In this document: positions 50,947 through 61,500 of the stretch, in pieces
Layout: every line of letters begins with the position of its first letter
Position numbering within the stretch: the stretch's first letter is position 1
Assembly: GCA_018335755.1 (NCBI GenBank)
Contig: JAGXRK010000011.1
Coordinates: 155,885 to 219,884, forward strand
Direction of reading: 5' to 3'
DNA: 64,000 nt
Source of the DNA: Ignavibacterium sp.
Lineage (GTDB): Bacteria; Bacteroidota; Ignavibacteria; Ignavibacteriales; Ignavibacteriaceae
The notes under the pieces: model-generated
Told to the model about the DNA's origin: nothing
Databases searched by the model: none
What the model saw: only the letters and a program-made list of their open reading frames with translations
Position numbers and translations under genes: made by a program

Positions 50947-53900
50947 ATGCAACTAATTCAAAACATACTCATTCTGGTATTGTTTTTATTTCTTCTGAAT
51001 AATGTTGTGATTTACTCTCAGCCTATCCAGGTGGAGAAAATATCAATTACTGAGGGCTTATCCAGCGGCTCACTCCGGCAAACAATTCAGGATAGCTACG
51101 GATTGATCTGGATCGCAACAGATGATGGACTTAATGTTTACGATGGCTATGGGGTTAAGGTTTACAAAAACATTCCCGGTAATCCAAGAAGCATTCTTTC
51201 TAATAATATCTGGTCAATAAGGGAGGATATGGATGGAAATATCTGGATCGCCACCGAGGAAGGTGTCTCCAGATATATTCGTGAAGAAAATCAATTTGTA
51301 AACTATGAAACAAGTGATATGGTTAAAGCCAATTTTGTCACACAATCACGTATTACTTATTTATTTATTGATTCAAGAAATGAAATCTGGGCTTCTACTG
51401 TTTCAAATGATTTTCTAAGATATAATAAAAAATCTAATAGCTGGGAAAAACCGGAAATTTCAATATCAGATTCAACATATTTCAATTCTACTGCAAGAGT
51501 AGCTTATCCAATCACAGAAGACAGAGAAGGGAAAATTTGGGCGGGTTCGCATGCATTTGGGTTAATTTACTTCGATTCAAATGAGGAGGTTTTTAAGCAA
51601 GCTGAAATCATAAGAAAAAAAGGTACACCAAATTTCACAGAAGCAGGTAAAGAATTAACCTGTCTTTATTATGATGAGAAAAATATCTTATGGCTAACAA
51701 CAAGAAGCGGTGTTTATAAATATTATCCGGAAACCAAAGAGTTAAAAACACTTAAAGAATATTCAGGATTTGAATTAACTTTTTTTGCTTACTATAACGG
51801 AATAACTCAGGATAAGCAGGGTAATATTTGGATCAGCAATAACTTCAGAGGAATACTCAAATTTGACGGCATATCGGATAATTTTTCTGATATCAAGGTC
51901 CAGGGTGTAGGCTCATACTCTGATGGCAGATCGGAAATCTTATATTCGGATGTTATGCTTGATAATACGGGATTACTTTGGTTCAGTACCAGCCTGGCAG
52001 GAATCTATAAATATAATCCTTATGCTGAGCCTTTTTACCATTACAAACATGATCCCGCCCAAAACAACAGCATTAACTCCAGTCAAATTTTCGGTTTAGC
52101 AGAATCAAAAAAATATCCGGGTAAAATTTATGTTGGAACAAGAGGCGGTGGTTTAAATTTATTTGATCCAGATTCAAAAACTTTTACCAATATTCCTTAT
52201 AAAGTTATAAAAGATGCTTTTGGAGGTTCGGTTAGAGCGATAATGGAAGAACCCGATGGCTCCTTATGGCTTGGAACCTGGGGCGATGGTTTACTTAAAA
52301 TGAATTCTTATTATCAGGTTGTAGAAAGATATAATTATGATTCAACTAATAATAATAGTTTGTCTGATGATGTTATAAGAGTTTTAAGAAAAGATAATAA
52401 TGGCAATTTATGGATAGGCAGCGGTAATCAAAGCCTTAGTTTTTTTGATATTAAGAAGAACAAAATTTCCAGAATTGAAGATGGACCTTCATCAACTTAT
52501 CCAAATGAACTAAATGTGTTTTTAAGACAGAGGAATCAAAGAAAAGAATATCTTTCAGAAATAAAAAATATTGGAGATAATCAGAATCTCACTCAGAAAT
52601 TTTCCCTTAATCAGGCAGGCGATTTCCTTATTGTTTCAGCGGGTGAGGGCAGTTTTGGAGATTCTTTAACTTCTGATTACGGCTGGCTGGAAGATAAAAA
52701 TGGTAAACAAATCTGGACAAGTTCGGATTATCTTAAATCTTATCACTTAGGCGGTGCACCAAAGAACAGAATATCGGTGGATGTGATTAAGTTGGATCCG
52801 GGAGAATATTCCTTACGTTACATTTCCGATAACAGCCATTCCTTTAAAAGTTGGAATGCTGAACCGCCATATGACAGGGGCTTTTGGGGAATAAGAATTT
52901 ACGAGTTAAAGACTTCAAAACAGATTAACGATATTAAATCTTACATCAAAGAAGCTAAAGAAAACAGATTTGTTAAAGGAATTAATATCAGATCTGTACA
53001 CGTTTCAGGCGATTTGGTATGGATTGGTACAGATGATCAGGGGTTAAATAAATACAATATCAAAACAAAAGAAGCAAAAAATTATTCATATCAGGTAGAT
53101 AAAGTTAACACGATAAGCGACAATAGTGTTCAGTTTATTTATGAAGATTCTAAAGGTTTTCTTTGGATGGCAACCAATGGTGGTCTAAACAAATTTGACC
53201 CCAAAACAGAAAAGTTTACTGTTTACACAACAGAGGATGGTTTGCCTACAAATTACATTGCTTCGATCCTTCCCGGCGATAAAGATGGTGAGCTGTGGAT
53301 TGCTACCCGGAGTGGTATTTCCAAGATGCTTGTGAGCAAATCAACTAATCAGGTTACATTTGTAAACTATGATCTTGAAGATGGTTTGGGAGGTAATGAT
53401 TTTGTGGCTCTTGTTGCCCTCAAATCAAGTAAAGGAAAATATTATTTTGGCGGTGAACATGGCTTGAATGAATTCAGTCCTATAAATGTAAATCAAACTC
53501 CACCCAATCTCATTTTTTCAGATCTCAAAATTTCAAATAAATCTGTTCTAAATATGGGGGATGATTCTCCGCTGGAAACATCAATTTATGAACTAAAAGA
53601 TATTACTCTTGGGCACAATCAAAATGATCTTAGCTTTGAATATGCTGCGCTGCACTATTTAAAACCGACAAAAAATCAGTATGCCCATATGCTCAAGGGT
53701 TATGACAAAGATTGGATTTATGATAATAAAAGATTTGCAACTTATACCAACCTTGATCCCGGCGAATATGTTTTTATGATAAAAGGTTCTAACAGGGATG
53801 GAATATGGAATGAAAATGGTCGCTCAATCAATATCACAATTTTGCCTCCGTGGTGGCTTACTACGTGGGCTTATATTGGTTACGGATTTTTATTTTTTGG

Positions 53901-54777
53901 ATTTGTCTTTACAATTGACAGGGTTCAACGGAAAAGACTGCTGACTAAAGAAAAAGAGAAACAAAAACTTCTCGAAGCGGAGCATCGTATTGAAGCCGCT
54001 GAACTTCTGGCAAAAGCAACGGAGGCTGAGCGAAAAGTATTGCAGGTTGAGTATGAAATGAAAAAGAAAGAACTCGAAGAAGCCCGCGAACTTCAGCTTT
54101 CAATGCTTCCTAAGGAACTCCCTAATCTGCCAAATCTCGATATAGCTGTATATATGAAAACTGCTACAGAAGTTGGTGGTGACTATTATGACTTTAGTGT
54201 TGGTCTGGATGGAACTTTAACCGTAGTAATTGGTGATGCAACCGGCCACGGAATGAGAGCCGGTACGATGGTTACAGCAACTAAAAGTTTATTCAGTTCA
54301 CACGCATCAAATCCTGATATACTTTTTACATTTCAGGAAATTACCCGCTGTATTAAGCATATGAATATGCAAATGCTGTCAATGTGCCTTTCGATTTTAA
54401 AGATAAAAGGAAACAAAATTCAAATTTCCGCAGCAGGAATGCCGCCGGCTTTATTGTACAGAAGTTATACAAAAACTATTGAAGAGATAGTTTTAAAGGG
54501 AATGCCTCTGGGAGCTTATCAGGATTTTCCTTATGAACTAAAGGAAACAGAAGTTAATCCAGGTGATACTATATTATTGTTAAGCGATGGACTACCTGAG
54601 CTATTCAACAAAAACAAAGAAATATTTGGTTATGAAAGGGTAATGGAAACTTATAGAAAAGCTGCAGGGAAAAGTCCTGAGGAAATAATTGAGGTTCTTA
54701 AAAATGACGGATCAGACTGGGCTAGTAATGAAGCCCCCGATGATGATGTAACATTTGTTGTTATAAAAGTAAAATAA
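50947..54777 (+). CDS. Periplasmic propeller sensor with SpoIIE phosphatase (2), with insert domain
   Basis: 1276 residues, organised like the protein at 44932: signal peptide; propeller with WIATDDGLNVYDGYG-type repeats; Y_Y_Y (about 880-975); membrane helix (about 973-995); long coiled coil; and SpoIIE phosphatase (about 1044-1276; 'EVGGDYYDF', 'IGDATGHGMRAGTMV', 'LLLSDGLPELF'). It is longer because about 180 residues (about 505-690) interrupt the propeller with a beta-sandwich-like domain ('QAGDFLIVSAGEGSFGDSL', 'GEYSLRYISDNSHS'), which could bind a ligand. The phosphatase half is very similar to that of the next gene, indicating tandem duplication. Confidence 0.9.
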   Translation: MQLIQNILILVLFLFLLNNVVIYSQPIQVEKISITEGLSSGSLRQTIQDSYGLIWIATDDGLNVYDGYGVKVYKNIPGNPRSILSNNIWSIREDMDGNIWIATEEGVSRYIREENQFVNYETSDMVKANFVTQSRITYLFIDSRNEIWASTVSNDFLRYNKKSNSWEKPEISISDSTYFNSTARVAYPITEDREGKIWAGSHAFGLIYFDSNEEVFKQAEIIRKKGTPNFTEAGKELTCLYYDEKNILWLTTRSGVYKYYPETKELKTLKEYSGFELTFFAYYNGITQDKQGNIWISNNFRGILKFDGISDNFSDIKVQGVGSYSDGRSEILYSDVMLDNTGLLWFSTSLAGIYKYNPYAEPFYHYKHDPAQNNSINSSQIFGLAESKKYPGKIYVGTRGGGLNLFDPDSKTFTNIPYKVIKDAFGGSVRAIMEEPDGSLWLGTWGDGLLKMNSYYQVVERYNYDSTNNNSLSDDVIRVLRKDNNGNLWIGSGNQSLSFFDIKKNKISRIEDGPSSTYPNELNVFLRQRNQRKEYLSEIKNIGDNQNLTQKFSLNQAGDFLIVSAGEGSFGDSLTSDYGWLEDKNGKQIWTSSDYLKSYHLGGAPKNRISVDVIKLDPGEYSLRYISDNSHSFKSWNAEPPYDRGFWGIRIYELKTSKQINDIKSYIKEAKENRFVKGINIRSVHVSGDLVWIGTDDQGLNKYNIKTKEAKNYSYQVDKVNTISDNSVQFIYEDSKGFLWMATNGGLNKFDPKTEKFTVYTTEDGLPTNYIASILPGDKDGELWIATRSGISKMLVSKSTNQVTFVNYDLEDGLGGNDFVALVALKSSKGKYYFGGEHGLNEFSPINVNQTPPNLIFSDLKISNKSVLNMGDDSPLETSIYELKDITLGHNQNDLSFEYAALHYLKPTKNQYAHMLKGYDKDWIYDNKRFATYTNLDPGEYVFMIKGSNRDGIWNENGRSINITILPPWWLTTWAYIGYGFLFFGFVFTIDRVQRKRLLTKEKEKQKLLEAEHRIEAAELLAKATEAERKVLQVEYEMKKKELEEARELQLSMLPKELPNLPNLDIAVYMKTATEVGGDYYDFSVGLDGTLTVVIGDATGHGMRAGTMVTATKSLFSSHASNPDILFTFQEITRCIKHMNMQMLSMCLSILKIKGNKIQISAAGMPPALLYRSYTKTIEEIVLKGMPLGAYQDFPYELKETEVNPGDTILLLSDGLPELFNKNKEIFGYERVMETYRKAAGKSPEEIIEVLKNDGSDWASNEAPDDDVTFVVIKVK

Positions 54778-54792
54778 AAACGGAAGTTGATT

Positions 54793-57700
54793 ATGATAAT
54801 TAATAAAAAGACAAAATTTTTTCTTACTAATTCAGTATGGATACTGATATTTATACTTTTTTCTTCCAATATTATTGCTCAAAAAAAACCGGTTAAATTT
54901 AATCGTTTAACTTCCAGCGATGGACTATCTCAAAACACAGTTAGTGCAATAGTACAGGATCACGATGGTTTTATCTGGATTGGAACTGAGGATGGTATAA
55001 ACAAATACGATGGATATAATTTCGAAATATTTAAAAGGAATCCTGGTGATAGTCTCTCGATAAATGATAATCAAGCACTTGCAATGCATGTTGCCAAGGA
55101 TGGAACTCTATGGATCGGCGGCGGGCTAACAGGATTAAGCAAATTCAATTCAGCCACAAAAACCTTCACACGTTACAATCATGATCACACCAATCCAAAT
55201 TCATTAGCTGAGGATGCAATTATTTCCTTTAGTGAAGACGAAAGAGGTAACCTATGGATTCTTACAGAGAATAAAGGTTTCGACTATATGATGGTAAAGG
55301 AAGAAAAATTTATTCATATGGCAAATATGCTTCCCCCGGATTATAAAATTTCTGAGGATCGAATATTTTTTATTCATCAGGACAAACAAAATTATTTATG
55401 GGTCGGTGCTGTAGGAAAGGTACATTATTTCAAAATCATTCATAGCGAAAACGGAGTTCCGAAGCTGCAGCCGGTAAAAATTGAAAATCAAATTGTGGAA
55501 AGAGCCGCACTTTCAATTGAGGAAAGTGAATCCGGAGTGATCTGGATTGGTACTGCAGGTGAGGGTGTTTTACTCTATGATAGAACGAATAATGCTTTAA
55601 GAAAATTTGAGGTGAAACCTGATAATAAAGCCATTAATTCACTCGCGATCCTTGCATTAGAATCAGATGAAAACGATGATCTATGGATAGGTGGAGTGCC
55701 TGTGAGAGATTTTATCGGCTCTGAAAGAGAAAATATTTCTGGTCTGTTAAGATTAAATTATAAATCTAAAGAAATTCGTGCATTTCTTGCCGATCCAAAA
55801 GACCCCCAAAGCTTGAGCAGTAATCGCATTCTATCTTTATTAGTTGACAAAACAGGTGTTTTGTGGGTTGGTGCTGATATTTCAGGACTTAATGTATATG
55901 ATAAATCAGTCACAAAATTTTCTCTGGTTACCACCGGACCGGAAGAATACAATAAGATCAAAGGTGCGATAAGAGGTTTTTATTTGGATGAAAATAAAAT
56001 ACTGTGGATTGCCTCTCAGGGAGGTGGACTTATTTCATATGATAGAAGCAAAGAGAAATATGAGGTTTTCAATTACAATAAAAATAATCCTTCTTCCATA
56101 AGCACTGATGCTGCTCAAAATATTTATGACGATGGTAAGTATCTGTGGATCGGAACTCAACAAGGTTTGAATCGATTCGACAAAAAAACAAAATCATTTA
56201 AAAGATATTACATTGATCCTTCAAACCCGACCTCAAGATTCAATGCAATTAATTATAATATTGTTGAAATAGATAAGTTACCCGGGTATCTGTGGTTCGG
56301 AACAAACGGCAGTGGATTAGTTCGCTTTGATAAAGAGAAAGAAACTTTCAAAAAGTACACTTATGATCCTGAAGATCAAACCAGTTTAAACAACAGAGCT
56401 AATTTTGTAAGAACAGTGTGGTATTCTGAAAAGCGACCTGATGAGTTGTGGACAGGCACTACGAACGGAATTAATATTCTCAATCTGAACGATGAGACTT
56501 TTCGATATTATAATCACGATCCTAAAGATTCCACCAGTTTAAGCCATCCGAATGTTATGAATTTTTATGAAGATGAAAATGGCTATATATGGGTTTCTAC
56601 TTATGGCGGCGGATTAAATCGGTTTGATCCGAAAACAGAAAAGTTTTTAAGGTTCACACAGGAAAATAGCGATTTACCAAATAATGGGGTTTATGGAGCA
56701 CTCTCCGATGAAGAAGGAAATCTCTGGATATCAACCAACAGCGGCATCACTAAATTAAATCCAAATACTTTTGAATTTAGAAACTACTCGGTTGATGATG
56801 GATTACAAAGCGAAGAATTTAATGGAGGATCATACTATAAAGCTCCGGACGGAGAAATGTTTTTCGGAGGTATAAAAGGATTTAATTTCTTTTATCCTTC
56901 TGAAGTAACAGACAACAAGTTCATTCCAAACATTGTTATTACAGATATTAAAATATTTAATGAATCAATTCCCGTTGGGGAGAACTCTCCGTTACAAGTC
57001 TCAATATCCAAATCTGAAGAAATAGTTTTGGCATATTGGCAGAACGATATTTCATTCGAATATGTTGCGCTGCATTTTTCAAATCCTTCAAAAAACAGGT
57101 ATGCATTTAAACTTGAAAATTATGAAGACGAATGGCGCTATGTGGGAGATGTTAAAATTGCAACATACACCAACCTTGATCCCGGTGAATATATTTTCCG
57201 GGTAAAAGGATCTAACAACGATGGATTATGGAATGAAGAAGGCAGATCAATCAGGCTGATCATTAATCCTCCTTGGTGGAGAACTAATTGGGCTTATGCA
57301 TCATACATTTTACTGTTCTTAGCTGCTGGATTTTCATTCGATAGATATCAGAGGGTGAGGATAAAAAATATTGAACAAAGAAGAGCCCAGTTAGCACTAC
57401 TACGCGCTGAAAACCAGCGTAAGACAAAAGAGTTAGAAGAGGCACGTCAACTTCAGCTTTCAATGCTTCCGCAAAATCTGCCGCAATTGCCGAATCTTGA
57501 TATTGCAGTTTATATGAAAACTGCAACAGAGGTTGGCGGGGACTATTATGATTTTCACGTTGGTATGGATGGAACATTAACGGTTGTAATTGGTGATGCA
57601 ACAGGGCATGGTATGAAAGCCGGAACTATGGTCACAACTACAAAAAGTTTATTCAGCTCACACGCCGGCAATCCGGATATACTTTTTACATTTCAGGAAA

Positions 57701-58137
57701 TTACACGCTGTATAAAGTATATGAATATGCAAATGCTTTCAATGTGTCTCTCAATAATAAAAATTCAGGGAAACAAAATGCAGATTTCAGCAGCGGGAAT
57801 GCCTCCTGCTTTGTTATACAGAAGTAAAACAAAAACTGTAGAAGAGATTATTCTAAAGGGTATGCCTTTAGGGGCTGTGCAGGATTTTCCATATGAATTA
57901 AGGCAAACAGAAATCTATCCGGGCGACACACTATTACTGATGAGTGATGGATTGCCGGAAATGTTTAACAAAAACAAAGAATTATTTGGATACGAGAGAG
58001 TCAGCATAACATATGAAAAAGTTGCGGATAAGAATCCGGAGGAAATTATTCAGGAACTTAAAAATGCCGGCTCCGAATGGTCGCAGTCTGAAATACCTGA
58101 TGATGATGTGACATTTGTTGTAATAAAAGTAAAGTGA
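54793..58137 (+). CDS. Periplasmic propeller sensor with SpoIIE phosphatase (3)
   Basis: 1114 residues from the ATG at 54793 (CGGAAG upstream; a TTG at 54787 is rejected). Signal peptide; propeller (about 25-725) with '...GTEDGINKYDGYNFEIF' opening and WIGT/WVGA repeats; Y_Y_Y (about 730-830); membrane helix (about 832-855); coiled coil; SpoIIE (about 881-1114) with the same metal motifs as its neighbours. It starts 15 bases after the previous gene and ends 34 bases before a response regulator, so these genes are one operon. Sensor part diverges more than the phosphatase part, suggesting different ligands and a common target. Confidence 0.9.
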   Translation: MIINKKTKFFLTNSVWILIFILFSSNIIAQKKPVKFNRLTSSDGLSQNTVSAIVQDHDGFIWIGTEDGINKYDGYNFEIFKRNPGDSLSINDNQALAMHVAKDGTLWIGGGLTGLSKFNSATKTFTRYNHDHTNPNSLAEDAIISFSEDERGNLWILTENKGFDYMMVKEEKFIHMANMLPPDYKISEDRIFFIHQDKQNYLWVGAVGKVHYFKIIHSENGVPKLQPVKIENQIVERAALSIEESESGVIWIGTAGEGVLLYDRTNNALRKFEVKPDNKAINSLAILALESDENDDLWIGGVPVRDFIGSERENISGLLRLNYKSKEIRAFLADPKDPQSLSSNRILSLLVDKTGVLWVGADISGLNVYDKSVTKFSLVTTGPEEYNKIKGAIRGFYLDENKILWIASQGGGLISYDRSKEKYEVFNYNKNNPSSISTDAAQNIYDDGKYLWIGTQQGLNRFDKKTKSFKRYYIDPSNPTSRFNAINYNIVEIDKLPGYLWFGTNGSGLVRFDKEKETFKKYTYDPEDQTSLNNRANFVRTVWYSEKRPDELWTGTTNGINILNLNDETFRYYNHDPKDSTSLSHPNVMNFYEDENGYIWVSTYGGGLNRFDPKTEKFLRFTQENSDLPNNGVYGALSDEEGNLWISTNSGITKLNPNTFEFRNYSVDDGLQSEEFNGGSYYKAPDGEMFFGGIKGFNFFYPSEVTDNKFIPNIVITDIKIFNESIPVGENSPLQVSISKSEEIVLAYWQNDISFEYVALHFSNPSKNRYAFKLENYEDEWRYVGDVKIATYTNLDPGEYIFRVKGSNNDGLWNEEGRSIRLIINPPWWRTNWAYASYILLFLAAGFSFDRYQRVRIKNIEQRRAQLALLRAENQRKTKELEEARQLQLSMLPQNLPQLPNLDIAVYMKTATEVGGDYYDFHVGMDGTLTVVIGDATGHGMKAGTMVTTTKSLFSSHAGNPDILFTFQEITRCIKYMNMQMLSMCLSIIKIQGNKMQISAAGMPPALLYRSKTKTVEEIILKGMPLGAVQDFPYELRQTEIYPGDTLLLMSDGLPEMFNKNKELFGYERVSITYEKVADKNPEEIIQELKNAGSEWSQSEIPDDDVTFVVIKVK

Positions 58138-58171
58138 AAAACAGTTAATAATTAAAGGAAGGAAATTACTT

Positions 58172-58537
58172 GTGAAAATAATGGTTGTGGATGATGAACA
58201 GGATATTAAACTCCTCTTTGAACAGAGATTTAGAAAAGAGATTAAAACCGGTCAGGTAGCCTTTCTTTTTGCTTTTTCAGGTGAAGAGGCGCGTGATTAC
58301 CTACAGTCTAACGGAACGGAAAACGTTAATAAAATTTTATCTGATATAAATATGCCCGGTATGAATGGATTAGAATTACTTAAATGGATTAAACAAAATT
58401 ATCCTGAACTAAAGGTAGCTATGATAACTGCTTATGGTGATCAAAATAATTACAATCAGGCGGTAGAATATGGTTGTGATGATTATATGACTAAACCAAT
58501 TGATTTCGATAAACTAAAAGAAAAAGTTTTAAAGTAA
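58172..58537 (+). CDS. Single-domain response regulator
   Basis: 121 residues, a receiver domain only: 'MVVDDEQD' with the acidic pair, phospho-acceptor Asp58 in 'ILSDINMPG', Thr/Ser position in 'AMITAYGD' and the conserved Lys in 'DYMTKPID'. The start is a GTG, with GGAAGG about 10 bases before. With no output domain, it may be a shuttle or regulate the neighbouring kinase or phosphatase. It lies between the phosphatases and the GAF-rich kinase. Confidence 0.93.
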   Translation: MKIMVVDDEQDIKLLFEQRFRKEIKTGQVAFLFAFSGEEARDYLQSNGTENVNKILSDINMPGMNGLELLKWIKQNYPELKVAMITAYGDQNNYNQAVEYGCDDYMTKPIDFDKLKEKVLK

Positions 58538-58582
58538 TCTGTTAATTTTAAAAAAATAATCCTAACTAATATTGGATCTGGA

Positions 58583-61500
58583 ATGAAAACATTAAAATCA
58601 AATACTAAAACCTCTGCAAAGGATATTGAAATATTAAAAAAACAGCTGGCCCAAAGAGAAGCCGAGCTTGCGATAATAAGCAGCGTTGGCGATGCTATGT
58701 CTAAAGCGTTGGATATCGTAACGGTTACCAGGATAGTTGGTGATAAAGTACGTGAGATATTTAATACTGAAGTAACAGAGATACTCTTACTGGATAATGA
58801 TAAAATGATGATTGATATCCCTTATTCATATTATAAAGGCTATCAGGTTTTTGAGCCATTCCCGCTTGGTGAAGGATTAACTTCAAAAGTTATTAAATCC
58901 AGAAAACCACTGCTGCTAAATTCACTCAAAGATCAAATTGAAAAAGGGGCAATAATTCAATCTGACGAAGATAAAACAGAATCCTACATTGGTGTTCCGA
59001 TTTTATTTAATGATAAAGTACTTGGCGTGGTGAGTGTTCAGAGTTACGAGGTAAATAAATTTGATGAAAATAATGTTCGGCTGCTGTCAACATTATCTAC
59101 AAATATGGGTGTAACATTACAAAATGCTAAGCTATTTGAAGAGACTAAAAGATTGCTGTTTGAAACCGAACAACGCACAGCGGAACTTACAATAATTAAC
59201 AGTGTCGGTGAAGCAATGTCTAAACAGCTGGATGTATCAACCGTAACTAAGATAGTTGGTGATAAAGTTCGCGAAATATTTAATGCTGAGGTAACAGAAA
59301 TCCTGCTTCTGGATCATAATACAAATATTATAAATGTTCCTTACTCATATTTTAAAGGTTATCAAACAGTTGATTCATTTTTATTAGGTTCCGGACTTAC
59401 TTCAAAAGTAATCAATTCCAGAAAACCCTTGCTTTTATCAAGCTTTGAAGAACAGACTCTTCACGGTGCTATTTTAGATGATAATGTTGGCGAAGCTGAT
59501 ATAACAGAAACCTATTTGGGCGTGCCGATAATGTTCAATGATAGAATTCTTGGTGTAGTTAGTATTCAAAGCTATCAGAAAGCTGCGTACAATGAAAATA
59601 ATGTTCGACTGCTGTCAACATTATCCACTAATATGGGGGTAACTCTACAAAATGCTAAATTATTTGAAGAAACAAAAAGACTGCTAAGCGAAACCGAACA
59701 ACGTTCGGCAGAGTTGTCAGTAATAAATAGTGTGCAGGAAGGATTGGCAAGTGAACTGGAAATAAATAGTATATATGAATTAGTTGGAGAAAAAATAAGA
59801 GAAATATTTAATGCTCAAGTTATAGATATTGTCACTTATGATAAACTGAATAACCAGATATCAGATTGCTATGCTTATGAAAAGGGCGATAGAACTTTGC
59901 TTGGACCAAGAGCCCTTCAGGGATTCAGGAAGTTTGTAATCGAAACAATGAAACCACTGATGCTTAATAAAGATATTGAAAAGGAAATGATAAAGTACGG
60001 TAACGTAGTCGCAATTGGTGAAATACCAAAATCAAATATTTTTGTTCCAATGATAGTTGGGGATGAAGTTACAGGTGTAATCAGTTTACAGAATCTTGAT
60101 AAAGAAAATGCTTTCACAGATTCCGACATAAGACTCTTAACAACTTTAGCTAACAGTATGAGTATTGCTCTTGAGAATGCTAGACTATTTGATGAAACGA
60201 ATAAACTTCTTGAAAAAACAAAACAACAGGCAATTGAATTAGGAATTATAAATAGTGTTGGTGAGGGCTTAGCTAAACAATTGGACTTTCAATCTATTGT
60301 TGATTTGGTGGGAGATAAGATAAGAGAAGTGTTTAGTGCAGAGGTTGTTTCGATCTCAACTTACGATGAAGGTTCTGATACTATGCATCATCGTTATGTA
60401 GTTGAAAAGGATGAAAGGTTTTATTTCGATCATCCGCTGCCGATTGACCCTGACAGAAAAGAAATAATCCAAACAAAACTGCCATTAATTTTTGGATCAA
60501 GTCAGGAGATTATTGAACATAGCGGTGAGCAGGTGCTTGATGGCGAAATGCCCGAGTCCTTTTTAGGCGTTCCTATAATCCATAATCAGAAAGCAACCGG
60601 AGTGATCACTATTCAGGATCTGGATAAAAAAAATCTTTATTCGGAAAAAGATGGGCAATTGCTGCTTACGCTTGCTTCTAACATGGGTGTTGCTCTAGAG
60701 AACGCAAGATTATTTGAAGAGACTAAAAGATTACTTAATGAAACGCAGCAAAGAAATGTTGAACTGGCAATACTAAATGCTATTCAGGAAGGCCTGGTGA
60801 TGGAAATGGATTTCAATTCCATTATCAAGCTGGTCGGTGATAAGTTTAGAGAAGCATTGGGCTTCCTCGACCTCGGTATAAGAATTTACGATAAAGAAAA
60901 CAATATTCTTCATTTCCCTTATGAATATGAACACGGAGAAAGACTATATATTGAATCAATGGAGCCGACCCCATTATCCAGGTATGTTCTTGAAACCGGC
61001 AAAATGCTTTTATTAAAAAAAGCGACCGATGAAGAAATTGCAAAACTGGGGATAACTGAAGAAACTACTATCCCGGGGACTGATGCAAGCAAATCACTGG
61101 TATTTGTTCCGATCATGATAGGATCAGAAGCGAAAGGACTGATCTTAATTGAAAACTATGAAAAAGAAGATGCATTCAGCGAATCAGAAGTTAGATTACT
61201 GACAACAGTGGCCAATAGCATGAGTGTTGCTCTTGAGAATGCCCGCCTCTTTGATGAGACAAATCGACTTTTGAAAGAAACCGAGCAAAGAAGTGCAGAG
61301 TTGTCTGTTATCAACAGTGTTCAGGAAGGATTAGCAAAAGAACTTGATATAAGCGGAATTTATACACTTGTCGGCGAACGTTTATGCAGCTTATTCCCGG
61401 ACTCACAAACTCTTGTTATTCGTTCATTCGATCACGAAAAGGGTCTGGAAATTTGGCATTATGCAATCGAAAAAGGAGAGAGACTGGAAGTAGCACCCCG

